DNA from: FEN-1297 sp021817845 | Lineage (GTDB): Bacteria; Bacteroidota; Ignavibacteria; Ignavibacteriales; Ignavibacteriaceae | Assembly: GCA_021817845.1 (NCBI GenBank) | Contig: JAKAFW010000023.1 | Span: 4,328 to 68,327 of the forward strand | DNA length: 64,000 bases | Reading direction: 5' to 3' | In this document: positions 1 through 8,866 of the stretch, in pieces | Numbering within the stretch: the stretch's first letter is position 1 | Layout: every line of letters begins with the position of its first letter | The notes under the pieces: generated by a model | Told to the model about the DNA's origin: nothing | The model's input: the letters and a program-made list of their open reading frames with translations, nothing else | The model's database searches: none | Position numbers and translations under genes: made by a program

Positions 1-945
1 ATCAAGATGCATATTTTAAAAGAAGCTGTTACTTCTAATAAAATCGAAGGTACCCGTACCAATATTGAAGAAGCTGCTTTGCAGGAAAGAGATATTGAGC
101 CGGAGAAAATAAATGATTGGGAAGAAGTTCAGAACTATGTCAAAGCAATGAATGATGCCATTGAAAAATTAAAAAAACTTCCAATCTCAACACGGCTTAT
201 TAAACATGTTCATAAAATATTACTAACCAGTGTACGCGACCAGCACAAACATCCCGGTGAATTTCGCTCAAGTCAAAATTGGATCGGCGGCGCAACTATC
301 AATGATGCTGCCTTTGTTCCTCCTGTTCACATAGAACTAAATGACTTGCTTTCAGATCTGGAAAAATTTATTAACAACACTCAAATCAAAGTTCCTCATT
401 TAATTAAAATTGCTATTATCCATTACCAATTCGAAACAATACATCCGTTTCTTGACGGTAACGGAAGGGTTGGGAGATTGCTTATTACTCTGTATCTCGT
501 AAGTAATGGTCTTCTTTCTAGACCGGCATTATATCTTTCGGATTTTTTTGAAAAGAACCGGCAGCTTTATTATGATAATCTCACAAATGTCCATTCGAAA
601 AACAATCTTGAGCAATGGATTAAGTTTTTCTTGATAGCTGTTATAGAAACATCTAAAAATTCAATCAGGACATTTAATAATTTAATTCTCCTAAAAAAAG
701 AAATCGAAGAAAAAGAAATTCTTAGCCTTAACAAAAAAATCCCTTTGGCAAAAGGATTTCTTAATTATTTATATTCCCAGCCTATTGTTGCTCTCCAAGA
801 TGTTATTGATGAATTAAAGGTTACTAAACCAACAGCTAATGCAATAATAACTGATTTTGTTACTTTGAAAATTTTGAAAGAGACAACCGGTAAGAAAAGA
901 AATAGAATATATACATTTGAAAGATATCTGAATTTATTTAAATAA
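1..945 (+). CDS. Fic family protein, 5' end outside window
   Basis: The reading frame is open from base 1, and the first methionine (position 7) already lies inside the Fic N-terminal region, so the true start is upstream of the window. The Fic signature HPFLDGNGRVGR carries the catalytic histidine and the phosphate-binding loop, so the active site looks intact. An N-terminal SNKIEG motif matches the inhibitory helix of class II Fic proteins, which self-limit AMP transfer from ATP to target hydroxyl groups. The C-terminal ~100 residues look like a winged-helix (VTKPTANAIITDF), common in chromosomal Fic proteins. Target unknown. It converges on the Nudix regulator. Confidence 0.9.
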   Translation: MKMHILKEAVTSNKIEGTRTNIEEAALQERDIEPEKINDWEEVQNYVKAMNDAIEKLKKLPISTRLIKHVHKILLTSVRDQHKHPGEFRSSQNWIGGATINDAAFVPPVHIELNDLLSDLEKFINNTQIKVPHLIKIAIIHYQFETIHPFLDGNGRVGRLLITLYLVSNGLLSRPALYLSDFFEKNRQLYYDNLTNVHSKNNLEQWIKFFLIAVIETSKNSIRTFNNLILLKKEIEEKEILSLNKKIPLAKGFLNYLYSQPIVALQDVIDELKVTKPTANAIITDFVTLKILKETTGKKRNRIYTFERYLNLFK

Positions 946-951
946 CTCATG

Positions 952-1033
952 TTACGCAGACAATTTCAAATATAAAGGAAGTGAAGTGCAAAACCTGAAG
1001 TTTCTCACTATGCAATAATAACCTTTTGCGTAA
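952..1033. repeat. Small inverted-repeat-bounded element
   Basis: The gap between two convergent genes begins with TTACGCA (952-958) and ends with its reverse complement TGCGTAA (1027-1033). The enclosed ~70 bp has no gene. This could be a short palindromic or MITE-like element, or chance, since the arms are only 7 bp. No target duplication is evident. Confidence 0.25.
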
Positions 1034-1058
1034 GGTGACTTATAAAATATTTTTTAAT

Positions 1059-1748
1059 TTACAACTCGAAAATAAATCCTTTATTCTTTAACTTGTTGTA
1101 ATTATTCTTATCGAATTTATATAAATGAGCAGCCCTTGTTTTATTACCTTCCTCTTTTTCTTTAAGTTTCTTAAGAAGATTCATATTTAGTAGTTTCTTC
1201 CTAAAATTTCTTTTATCAAGTTTTTTACCCAAGATAACTTCGTAAAGTTTTTGAAGTTGAGGTAATGTGAATTTCTCTGGTAAAAGCTCAAAACCTATCG
1301 GTCGATACATTACTCTTGTTCTTAATTTACTCAGGGATAGCTCAATTATATCTTTATGATCAAAGGGAAGACGGGGAAGTTCATTTAATTTGAACCATTT
1401 TACTGCAGTAGTGTCTACCCCGGGCGTTAACGAATAAAATTCAGGACTAACAAGCGCAAAGTGCGCAATTGTGAATACACGCCACGTTGGATATCTATGA
1501 ACTTTATCAAAGATAGCCACTTCTTCTAAGTAGATACCTTTTACTCCTGTAGTCTCATATAAGATTCTTTCGGTTGCATGTTCAATTAGCTCACTCTTTT
1601 TGATAAATCCTCCGGATAATGCCCACTGACCTTTCGATGGATTAATCGCACGTTTGACAAGAAGAACTTCAAGGCATTGTTTTTCAAACCCAAAGATTAC
1701 ACAATCGATAGAAATGTTCTTAATTATTTCTTTAAGTATATGAGACAT
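1059..1748 (-). CDS. Nudix-family (NrtR/AraR/XylR-like) transcriptional regulator
   Basis: An N-terminal Nudix-like domain (about residues 1-145, with the region around GQWALSGGFIKKSELIEHAT) is followed by a basic winged-helix domain (about 160-229, QLQKLYEVILGKKLDKRNFRKK). The Nudix box is degenerate (AT-RILYETTG in place of REL-EETG), as in family members that bind sugars or ADP-ribose without hydrolysis. I start at the methionine of MSHILKE (1748) because the upstream extension is unlike the family. Nudix regulators of this type control arabinose and xylose genes in Bacteroidota, and this one is divergent from a xylose operon, so it is probably the local xylose-responsive regulator. The palindromes at 1853-1896 are its likely operators. 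Identity as a xylose rather than NAD-metabolism regulator is inferred from context. Confidence 0.8.
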   Translation of the reverse strand: MSHILKEIIKNISIDCVIFGFEKQCLEVLLVKRAINPSKGQWALSGGFIKKSELIEHATERILYETTGVKGIYLEEVAIFDKVHRYPTWRVFTIAHFALVSPEFYSLTPGVDTTAVKWFKLNELPRLPFDHKDIIELSLSKLRTRVMYRPIGFELLPEKFTLPQLQKLYEVILGKKLDKRNFRKKLLNMNLLKKLKEKEEGNKTRAAHLYKFDKNNYNKLKNKGFIFEL

Positions 1749-1852
1749 TTGTTGACCATAGTTGTGAATATATATTAAGTATTTAAAATAAATATAGATC
1801 ATCTGTAAAACAAAAAATATATTAATTTTTAAATTAGTTTTTTAAATTGAAA

Positions 1853-1869
1853 AGTGTATATTGTACACT
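1853..1869. promoter_or_regulatory. Palindrome 1 in xyl divergent promoter region
   Basis: AGTGTA and TACACT form a perfect 6-bp inverted repeat around a 5-nt centre, between the divergent regulator and xylB. It is a plausible half of a two-site operator for the Nudix regulator. No binding data; the assignment is from position and symmetry. Confidence 0.5.
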
Positions 1870-1879
1870 ATATATTTTA

Positions 1880-1896
1880 TTCACTTTGAAAGTGAA
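1880..1896. promoter_or_regulatory. Palindrome 2 in xyl divergent promoter region
   Basis: TTCACTTT, one central G, then AAAGTGAA: a perfect 17-bp odd palindrome, 27 bp centre-to-centre from palindrome 1 and about 80 bp before the xylB start. Its symmetry is too good for ordinary AT-rich spacer, and it is the best candidate operator for xylose control of the operon. Confidence 0.55.
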
Positions 1897-1975
1897 GAAA
1901 TATTTTTTATAAAAAACAGTTTTTAGAACTTCATATAAGTAAAACTAATGTGCGTGGAAATTAAAAAATAATAAT

Positions 1976-3466
1976 ATGATTACTATAGGCTATGATATCG
2001 GCAGCTCCTCTGTTAAAGCTGCTTTGTATGATGCCGGTACCGGCAGAGCGCTATTGCAAAGTTTTTATCCAAAAAATGAAATGAAGATTGATTCGCTTAA
2101 ACCGGGCTGGGCGGAACAAGATCCGGAAATTTGGTGGGAAGCTGTAAAAATTGTAACAAGGGAATTACTGTCTGATTCAAGAGTATCTTCAAAGGATATC
2201 CAGGCTATCGGAATTACTTACCAAATGCATGGCTTGGTTTTAGTTGATAAAAATCAGAATAGCTTAAGACCTTCAATTATTTGGTGCGATAGCAGAGCAG
2301 TCGAAACCGGCAATAATGCTTTTAAACAGATTGGTGAGAAAAAATGTCTTCAACATGTTCTTAATTCTCCCGGAAATTTTACCGCTTCAAAATTACGATG
2401 GGTTATAGAAAACGAACCAAAGATTTTTGATAAAGTTTATAAATTTATGCTGCCTGGTGATTTCATTGCTATGAAATTATCGGGAGAAATTACTACTACA
2501 CCCCAGGGACTATCGGAAGGCATTCTCTGGGATTTTGAATCTGATGAGCCTGCTAAATTAATAATGAATCATTACGGCATTGATGAATCCCTAATCCCCA
2601 AAATTGTTCCGGGATTTGGATTCCAATGTTCTCTTTCAAAATTGGCAGCAGCCGAAATCGGTCTGAAAGAAGGAACGCCAATAACATATAGAGCGGGTGA
2701 TCAGCCTAACAATGCTTTCTCATTAAATGTATTACAGCCCGGTGAAATAGCTTCCACTGCAGGAACATCAGGCGTCGTTTACGGTGTAAGCGAAAAAATC
2801 AAGTTTGATACAGAAGGAAGGGTGAACACTTTTACTCATGTTAATCATACTAAAGAATTAAAAAGATTGGGGATTCTTCTTTGCATAAACGGAACCGGAA
2901 TTTCAAATAGCTGGATAAGAAAAATGTTATTCGATTCTTCTGTTTCTTATGAAGAGATAAATCATCTTGCGGATGAAATTAAAATCGGTTCCGGAGATAT
3001 AGCCTTTCTTCCGTTCGGCAACGGTGCGGAAAGGATGCTTTCAAATAAGGAATTAGGTTCATCTTTTTCAGGACTGAATTTTAATATTCACAACAAAAAA
3101 CATTTAGTTCGCTCTGTTGTAGAAGGAGTCGCATTTTCTTTCTATTACGGTATAAATATTTTGAAAGAACTTTCCGTAAATCCAAAAGTAATCCGTGCGG
3201 GAATGACTAACATGTACTTAAGTAAAATTTTTAGAGATACAATTTCCACTCTTAGCGGAGCTGTTATCCAGCTTTATAATACAGACGGTTCTTTAGGCGC
3301 AGCAAGAGCAGCAGCTTACGGCGCTGGTTTTTATGCATCTTTTAATGAGGCATTTAAAGGATTGGAATGTTTAATGACCGTTGAACCTGATATTCAGAAT
3401 AAAGATCAATATTTATCGGCATATAATAATTGGTTAAGGGAATTACAGATTAAATTAAATAATTAA
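1976..3466 (+). CDS. xylB: Xylulokinase
   Basis: FGGY-family sugar kinase of 496 residues (the usual length) that phosphorylates D-xylulose to xylulose 5-phosphate with ATP, feeding the pentose phosphate pathway. Visible family features: the N-terminal phosphate loop DIGSSSVKAALYD (about residues 7-19), the sugar-contact region GITYQMHGLVLVD, and the catalytic aspartate in AGDQPNNAF (D242). The C-terminal half has the second ATPase-fold signature with AGMTNMYLSKI. It is the first gene of the xyl operon, directly followed by xylA with a 10-bp gap, which supports xylulose over other FGGY substrates. Cytoplasmic. Confidence 0.96.
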   Translation: MITIGYDIGSSSVKAALYDAGTGRALLQSFYPKNEMKIDSLKPGWAEQDPEIWWEAVKIVTRELLSDSRVSSKDIQAIGITYQMHGLVLVDKNQNSLRPSIIWCDSRAVETGNNAFKQIGEKKCLQHVLNSPGNFTASKLRWVIENEPKIFDKVYKFMLPGDFIAMKLSGEITTTPQGLSEGILWDFESDEPAKLIMNHYGIDESLIPKIVPGFGFQCSLSKLAAAEIGLKEGTPITYRAGDQPNNAFSLNVLQPGEIASTAGTSGVVYGVSEKIKFDTEGRVNTFTHVNHTKELKRLGILLCINGTGISNSWIRKMLFDSSVSYEEINHLADEIKIGSGDIAFLPFGNGAERMLSNKELGSSFSGLNFNIHNKKHLVRSVVEGVAFSFYYGINILKELSVNPKVIRAGMTNMYLSKIFRDTISTLSGAVIQLYNTDGSLGAARAAAYGAGFYASFNEAFKGLECLMTVEPDIQNKDQYLSAYNNWLRELQIKLNN

Positions 3467-3476
3467 GGTGCACAAA

Positions 3477-4811
3477 ATGAAGCTTAAACTAACTCTCGGC
3501 GATAATGAATATTTTAAGGGGATTGATCAAATAAAGTATGAAGGAAAGGATTCCCGGAACCCATTGGCTTTTAAGTGGTATGATGCGGATAAAGTTGTAG
3601 CCGGTAAAACAATGCAGGAATATCTTAGATTTGCAACTGCATACTGGCATTCGTTCTGCAATACCGGTGGCGATCCATTTGGACCGGGAACAAAAAATTA
3701 TCAGTGGAACGACTCTGATGATTCTGTGAAAAAAGCTAAAACAAAAATGGATGCGGCGTTTGAATTCATTACAAAAATCGGTACTCCGTTTTATTGCTTC
3801 CATGATCTAGACATTATCGATGAAGGTTCGTCTATTGCTGAATCCGATAAGCGTATAAATATTATGGTTGAATATGCAAAAGAAAAACAAGCGGCTTCCG
3901 GTGTTAAATTACTTTGGGGAACATCTAATCTTTTTTCTAATCCCCGCTATATGAATGGCGCCGCCACAAATCCCGATTTTAATGTAATCGCTTACGCCGG
4001 TACTCAAGTTAAACGTGCTATTGATGCAACGATTGAACTCGGCGGTGAAAATTATGTCTTCTGGGGCGGCCGCGAAGGTTACTTCTCGCTGCTTAATACC
4101 GATATGAAAAGAGAGAAGGAACATCTTGCAACTTTCTTAAAGATGGCGCGCGACTATGCGCGGAACAAGGGATTCAAAGGAACATTTTTAATTGAACCGA
4201 AACCAATGGAGCCGACTAAACATCAATATGATTTTGATACGGAAACAGTTATCGGTTTTCTGAATAAACACGGTTTGGAAAATGACTTTAAACTTAATAT
4301 TGAAGTGAACCATGCTACGCTTGCCGGTCATACTTTCCAGCATGAGCTGCAGGCCGCTGCAGATTCCGGCTTACTTGGCAGCATTGATGCAAACCGCGGC
4401 GATTATCAGAACGGATGGGACACCGATCAGTTTCCGGTTAATGTTTATGAAACTGTCGAAGCAATGCTTGTTATTCTTCAGGCGGGAGGATTTAAAACCG
4501 GCGGAATAAACTTTGACGCAAAGACAAGAAGAAACTCGACTGATCCCGAAGATATTTTCATCGCTCATATTTCCGGTATGGATACTTTTGCCCGTGCTTT
4601 GATCATTGCTGATAAAGTGTTAAATGAATCTGATTACCTGAAGCTAAAAAATAATAGATACTCTTCTTTTGATAAAGGTGCCGGAGCCGACTTTGAGAAA
4701 GGCAAAATGTCTTTGAATGATCTAAGAATGCATGCTGAAAAAACCGGTGAACCATTGCAAATAAGCGGCAAACAGGAATTATATGAAGCAATTCTCAATC
4801 AAATGATTTAA
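3477..4811 (+). CDS. xylA: Xylose isomerase
   Basis: Cytoplasmic isomerase converting D-xylose to D-xylulose. I start at ATG 3477 because AAGGTG sits about 7 bases upstream; this gives 444 residues, typical of the longer class II enzymes. The N-terminal YWHSFCNTGGDPFGPGT block is characteristic. Catalytic histidine and aspartate occur in FHDLDIIDEG (H109, D112), and metal ligands occur in IEPKPMEPTKHQYD, IEVNHATLAGHTF and the SIDANRGDYQNGWDTDQFP segment. It lies between xylB and the transporter genes in one transcription unit. All active-site residues look intact. Confidence 0.97.
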   Translation: MKLKLTLGDNEYFKGIDQIKYEGKDSRNPLAFKWYDADKVVAGKTMQEYLRFATAYWHSFCNTGGDPFGPGTKNYQWNDSDDSVKKAKTKMDAAFEFITKIGTPFYCFHDLDIIDEGSSIAESDKRINIMVEYAKEKQAASGVKLLWGTSNLFSNPRYMNGAATNPDFNVIAYAGTQVKRAIDATIELGGENYVFWGGREGYFSLLNTDMKREKEHLATFLKMARDYARNKGFKGTFLIEPKPMEPTKHQYDFDTETVIGFLNKHGLENDFKLNIEVNHATLAGHTFQHELQAAADSGLLGSIDANRGDYQNGWDTDQFPVNVYETVEAMLVILQAGGFKTGGINFDAKTRRNSTDPEDIFIAHISGMDTFARALIIADKVLNESDYLKLKNNRYSSFDKGAGADFEKGKMSLNDLRMHAEKTGEPLQISGKQELYEAILNQMI

Positions 4812-4862
4812 TTTTTAATTGAAATATAATAAAGATTTGGAAATTCATTGGAGAAATTAGAA

Positions 4863-5957
4863 ATGAAAAAAATTAGTATCCTATCATGCGTATTATTTAG
4901 CGGATTAATTTTGCTAATGTCCTTTTCCGGCTGTGGGAAAAAGAAAAACTTGGATCCAAGCGGTATAAAGGTTGGACTTTTAATGGATACTTATGATCTT
5001 GACAGGTGGAAGCGTGATGCGGATTTCTTTACAAATAAATCCGATTCTCTCGGCATGCAGGTCTTAAGAGCAGTCGCAGATGGAGATCAAGATAGGCAGA
5101 ATAAGCAGGCAGATGATTTTCTGACACAAGGCGCAAATGTTCTTGTTGTTATTTCTCAAAATCTAAAAACTGCCGGAAGAATCATCAGAAGCGCGCATGA
5201 AAAAAATGTTCCTGTTATTGCCTACGATAGATTAATTCTTAACAGCGATGTTGATGTTTATATTACATTTGACAATGAAAAGGTAGGATACCTTCAGGCA
5301 AAAGGTATCCTCGAAAAAGTTCCTACTGGAAATTATATACTTCTGGGCGGAGCTGCTTCCGATAATAACGCAAAATTGGTAAGAGCAGGTCAAATGAGAG
5401 CTATAAATGAATATGAAAAGAAAACCGGAAAGAAAATAAATATTCTCGCCGATCCTTATCTTGATAATTGGGATCGGGATGAAGCAAGAAGAAAGATAAG
5501 CAATCTACTTACAAAGTTTAAAGCCGAAGGTAAAAAAGTTGATGCTATTATTGCTTCAAATGATGCAACAGCAGGCGGGGTGGTCGCAGCGTTAATGGCG
5601 GAACATGAAGCCGGCAAGGTTGCTGTCTCCGGACAGGATGCTGAGCTTTCCGCATGTCAAAGAATTGTAGAAGGTACTCAGACGGTTACAGTTTACAAAC
5701 CCGTAAAACAACTTGCGACTGTTTCCGCAGAGATTGCTTTTCATCTTGCGAAAAAGGAAAAGCCCGAAGACATAATTAAAAACCTTGGTTTCAAAGTTAA
5801 CTATATAGATAACGGTTTTAAGAAAGTTCCGACTATTTTGCTCGATCCGGTATTTGTTACCAAAGATAATATGTATCAAACAGTAGTTAAAGACGGATGG
5901 CAGACGTTGGATAGGGTTTATACCAATATTCCCAAAGCTCAGTGGCCGAAACTATAA
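4863..5957 (+). CDS. xylF: D-xylose ABC transporter substrate-binding lipoprotein
   Basis: Periplasmic-binding-protein-like family 1 receptor of the XylFGH importer. Chosen start ATG 4863 has GGAG 9 bases upstream; an upstream TTG is less convincing. A hydrophobic signal segment (LSCVLFSGLILLMSFSG) ends at a cysteine (SGC), a lipobox, so the protein is probably lipid-anchored and not freely periplasmic. The mature part carries family blocks such as VLVVISQNL, VIAYDRLILNSDVD and IIASNDATAGGVVAAL. Length 364 is normal. It overlaps none of its neighbours but precedes the ATPase gene closely. Confidence 0.93.
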   Translation: MKKISILSCVLFSGLILLMSFSGCGKKKNLDPSGIKVGLLMDTYDLDRWKRDADFFTNKSDSLGMQVLRAVADGDQDRQNKQADDFLTQGANVLVVISQNLKTAGRIIRSAHEKNVPVIAYDRLILNSDVDVYITFDNEKVGYLQAKGILEKVPTGNYILLGGAASDNNAKLVRAGQMRAINEYEKKTGKKINILADPYLDNWDRDEARRKISNLLTKFKAEGKKVDAIIASNDATAGGVVAALMAEHEAGKVAVSGQDAELSACQRIVEGTQTVTVYKPVKQLATVSAEIAFHLAKKEKPEDIIKNLGFKVNYIDNGFKKVPTILLDPVFVTKDNMYQTVVKDGWQTLDRVYTNIPKAQWPKL

Positions 5958-5980
5958 TTTTTAATCCCTGTGAAAAAAAT

Positions 5981-7492
5981 ATGACTGAACCGATTTTAAT
6001 AATGCAGGATATCGTCAAGGATTTTCCCGGTGTCCGCGCTCTAGATAAAGTTTCATTCGATGTTTTAAAAGGAGAAATCCATGCCCTTGTCGGCGAAAAC
6101 GGTGCTGGTAAATCAACATTGATGAAAATCCTTAGCGGCGTTTATCCTCACCATTCTTTCTCGGGATCATTAACGCTGAATGGAAAAAAAGTTGAATTCA
6201 ATTCAACAAAAGATTCCGAAAAGGCAGGCATCGCGATAATTCACCAGGAACTGACGCTGGCTAATAATCTTAGCGTTGCTGAAAATATTTTTCTGGGCGA
6301 TGAAATATGTAAATTCGGATTTGTGAACTATAGCTTAATGGTAAGCGAAGCTCAAAAGCTAATCGATAATCTTCAGCTTGATATCGACGTTCGGATGGAA
6401 ATAGCTGAGCTCGGAATTGGCAAACAGCAGCTTGTCGAAATAGCTAAAGCCCTTAAAAAGGAAAGCAGCATTCTAGTCCTCGATGAACCTACTGCGGCGT
6501 TAACAGAGAATGAAACGGCACATCTTCTTAAACTTCTCAAAGAGCTTTCTGCAAAAGGTAAATCAATAATTTATATTTCTCATAAGATTGAGGAAGTCTT
6601 TGAAATTTCAAACAGAATAACCGTATTAAGGGACGGACAAACGGTAAAAACTGACTTAAGTTCAAACTGGAATCGTCAATCTCTGATAAATGCTATGGTC
6701 GGTAGAGAGTTGTCGGATATGTTTCCTAAAGTTCAGTCTGAAATTGGGGAAGTATTATTCGAAGTTGAGAACATAAATGTCAAGCACCCCCAAATCGAAT
6801 CCAAAAATATTTTAAGCGATATATCATTTAAATTAAGAAAAGGAGAGACGCTCGGCATTGCTGGACTTATCGGTTCGGGCAGAACAGAGTTATTGTCTAC
6901 AATATTCGGCGCACCGCCGGGATTACGAACAAGCGGAAAAATAAAGCTTGAAGGGGAAGAGATAAATTTTCAAACTCCCCGCCAAACTATATCCGGCGGA
7001 TTGGCATTTGTTTCGGAGGATAGAAAAAATTCCGGACTGGTATTAGGGCTTAATATTAAAGAAAATATTTCAATTGTGCATTTAAATGATTTTTGCAAAT
7101 TCGGTTTTATAAATGAAAATAAAGAAATATTAAAATGTGAAAAACTATTTGACCAGCTTGATATTCGTGCATCATCAATAAATGTTTTAGTTGAAACACT
7201 TTCCGGAGGCAATCAGCAAAAAGCAGTATTAGGCAAATGGTTAATTAAGCAACCAAAAGTGCTTCTTCTGGATGAGCCGACAAGAGGAATTGATGTCGGA
7301 GCAAAAGTTGAAATTTATAATTTGATTAATAAATTAAAGTTAAACGGCGTTGGAATAATTGTAGTTTCCAGCGAACTACCGGAAATCATTGGAATCTGCG
7401 ACAGAGTCCTTGTAATGAAAGAAGGGAAAATCAATGCAGAGCTTGAAGGCGGTAGTATTACTCAAGAAAAAATTATGGAGAATGCTGCGTGA
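5981..7492 (+). CDS. xylG: Xylose ABC transporter ATP-binding protein (two ATPase domains)
   Basis: Duplicated ABC ATPase of about 503 residues energising xylose import. The first domain has Walker A GENGAGKST (from residue 38) and Walker B ILVLDEPTAAL; the second has a degenerate Walker A (GLIGSGRTE), signature LSGGNQQK and Walker B VLLLDEPTRGIDVG, the usual asymmetry of sugar-importer ATPases. I chose ATG 5981 over an upstream GTG at 5942, which would overlap xylF and adds a non-conserved leader. The last codons overlap the permease start by 4 bases, implying translational coupling. Confidence 0.95.
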   Translation: MTEPILIMQDIVKDFPGVRALDKVSFDVLKGEIHALVGENGAGKSTLMKILSGVYPHHSFSGSLTLNGKKVEFNSTKDSEKAGIAIIHQELTLANNLSVAENIFLGDEICKFGFVNYSLMVSEAQKLIDNLQLDIDVRMEIAELGIGKQQLVEIAKALKKESSILVLDEPTAALTENETAHLLKLLKELSAKGKSIIYISHKIEEVFEISNRITVLRDGQTVKTDLSSNWNRQSLINAMVGRELSDMFPKVQSEIGEVLFEVENINVKHPQIESKNILSDISFKLRKGETLGIAGLIGSGRTELLSTIFGAPPGLRTSGKIKLEGEEINFQTPRQTISGGLAFVSEDRKNSGLVLGLNIKENISIVHLNDFCKFGFINENKEILKCEKLFDQLDIRASSINVLVETLSGGNQQKAVLGKWLIKQPKVLLLDEPTRGIDVGAKVEIYNLINKLKLNGVGIIVVSSELPEIIGICDRVLVMKEGKINAELEGGSITQEKIMENAA

Positions 7493-8703
7493 AAAATTCT
7501 AATTTGTTGGATGGTTCCAAAGTTCCGCTAAAATTAAATTTAAGATTACTTTCGATGGTTATAATCCTTGTAGTAATGTGGGTCTTCTTCAGACTGCAGG
7601 TAGGCAGCTTTTATTTTAGCGGTGAAAGTTTTGCAAAGCTGTCGCGCGATATGGTAAGCTGGACTATACTTGCCGCGGGCGCTACTCTGATTATTGTCTC
7701 GGGCAATATTGATCTTTCGGTAGGTTCGCTTCTTGCCTTGTGTGCTGCCACGGCTGCAATTTTAATAAATCCTGATTACGGTTTAGGGCTTTCTGCTTCT
7801 ATCGCGGTGCCGATTGCAATTCTTGTCGGAACATTGCTCGGGGCTTTTCAAGGTTTTCTAACAGCCTACTTTAAAATTCCCTCATTTATAGTTACTCTCG
7901 GAGGATTCTTTGTTTTTAGAGGAATGACTCAAAAGGTAAGCGCTTTCGATCCGAGAGTACCGGACAAAAGCTGGATAGTAAGAATCGGTTTTGATTATGT
8001 CCCGCAAAATATCGGATGGATAATCGGTATAGCAGCGTGCATTATTATGGCTTTTGTTTTACTCTGGACATCTGCAAAGAAAAAAAAATTGAATATAGAA
8101 ACGCTCCCTTTGTGGTTGACGATTTCAAAAATTGTAATTTTCTCCTTGATAATTCTTCTATTCATTCTGAAGGTTAATCAATATAAAGGCCTGCCTTATC
8201 AAACTCTTGTTATGTTCGTTGTTCTTGTCGCTCTCTTTATTATTTCTAAAAACACCAGGTTCGGTCGCTACCTTTATGCCATTGGCGGAAATATGCAGGC
8301 GGCAAGGTTATCGGGAATAAAAGTAGAAAGAAAAATTGTCGGTGTATTTGCTTTGATGGGTATGCTTGCTGGAGTTGCGGGTATTGTTTGGATGGCGCAA
8401 AATCAAGGCTCAACAAAAAATGCCGGAGAGTTTTATGAACTATATGCAATTGCGGCTGCTGTTATTGGCGGTACAAGCCTTATGGGCGGCAGAGGGACAA
8501 TTTTCGGAACCTTTTTAGGCGGACTAGTAATGGCTACGGTTATTCAAGGAATGGATTATACAAGCCTTGATAACTGGCTGCAGCTTGTTGTAAGAGGAAG
8601 CGTTTTAGTGCTTGCAGTTGGTATCGATATAATGACTAAAAATCCGCCTCTGTGGCTGCAGCAATTTAAATATAAATTGAGCCGTAAAAACTCAAAAGCA
8701 TAA
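7489..8703 (+). CDS. xylH: Xylose ABC transporter permease
   Basis: Inner-membrane permease of the BPD_transp_2 type, 404 residues, with about ten hydrophobic segments and the family motif SGNIDLSVGSLLAL in the N-terminal third. The GTG start overlaps the stop of xylG by 4 bases, with GGAG about 8 bases upstream. A late segment (AAAVIGGTSLMGGRGTIFGT) is the ATPase-docking region. The central region near 8050-8190 is longer and more charged than the transmembrane parts, as in XylH proteins. End of the xylose operon. Confidence 0.94.
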   Translation: MKNSNLLDGSKVPLKLNLRLLSMVIILVVMWVFFRLQVGSFYFSGESFAKLSRDMVSWTILAAGATLIIVSGNIDLSVGSLLALCAATAAILINPDYGLGLSASIAVPIAILVGTLLGAFQGFLTAYFKIPSFIVTLGGFFVFRGMTQKVSAFDPRVPDKSWIVRIGFDYVPQNIGWIIGIAACIIMAFVLLWTSAKKKKLNIETLPLWLTISKIVIFSLIILLFILKVNQYKGLPYQTLVMFVVLVALFIISKNTRFGRYLYAIGGNMQAARLSGIKVERKIVGVFALMGMLAGVAGIVWMAQNQGSTKNAGEFYELYAIAAAVIGGTSLMGGRGTIFGTFLGGLVMATVIQGMDYTSLDNWLQLVVRGSVLVLAVGIDIMTKNPPLWLQQFKYKLSRKNSKA

Positions 8704-8866
8704 AATCATGTAGCTATTAAATGGATTATCCTTAGAAGATTGTAATTTAATTTATTAAATCACCTCACGTAATTTGTTTCATTCATTAATATTGAAATAT
8801 TTTTTGAAAATTATAATTAATACTCAATCCATTATTCAAAATTAAATTGAAGGAACAATTATAAAA

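Noticed and set aside
4849..5957. TTG 4848 and GTG 5942 as starts of xylF and xylG
   Set aside because: The ATG starts at 4863 and 5981 give family-typical N-termini, and 4863 has a good ribosome site; the longer versions add non-conserved residues.
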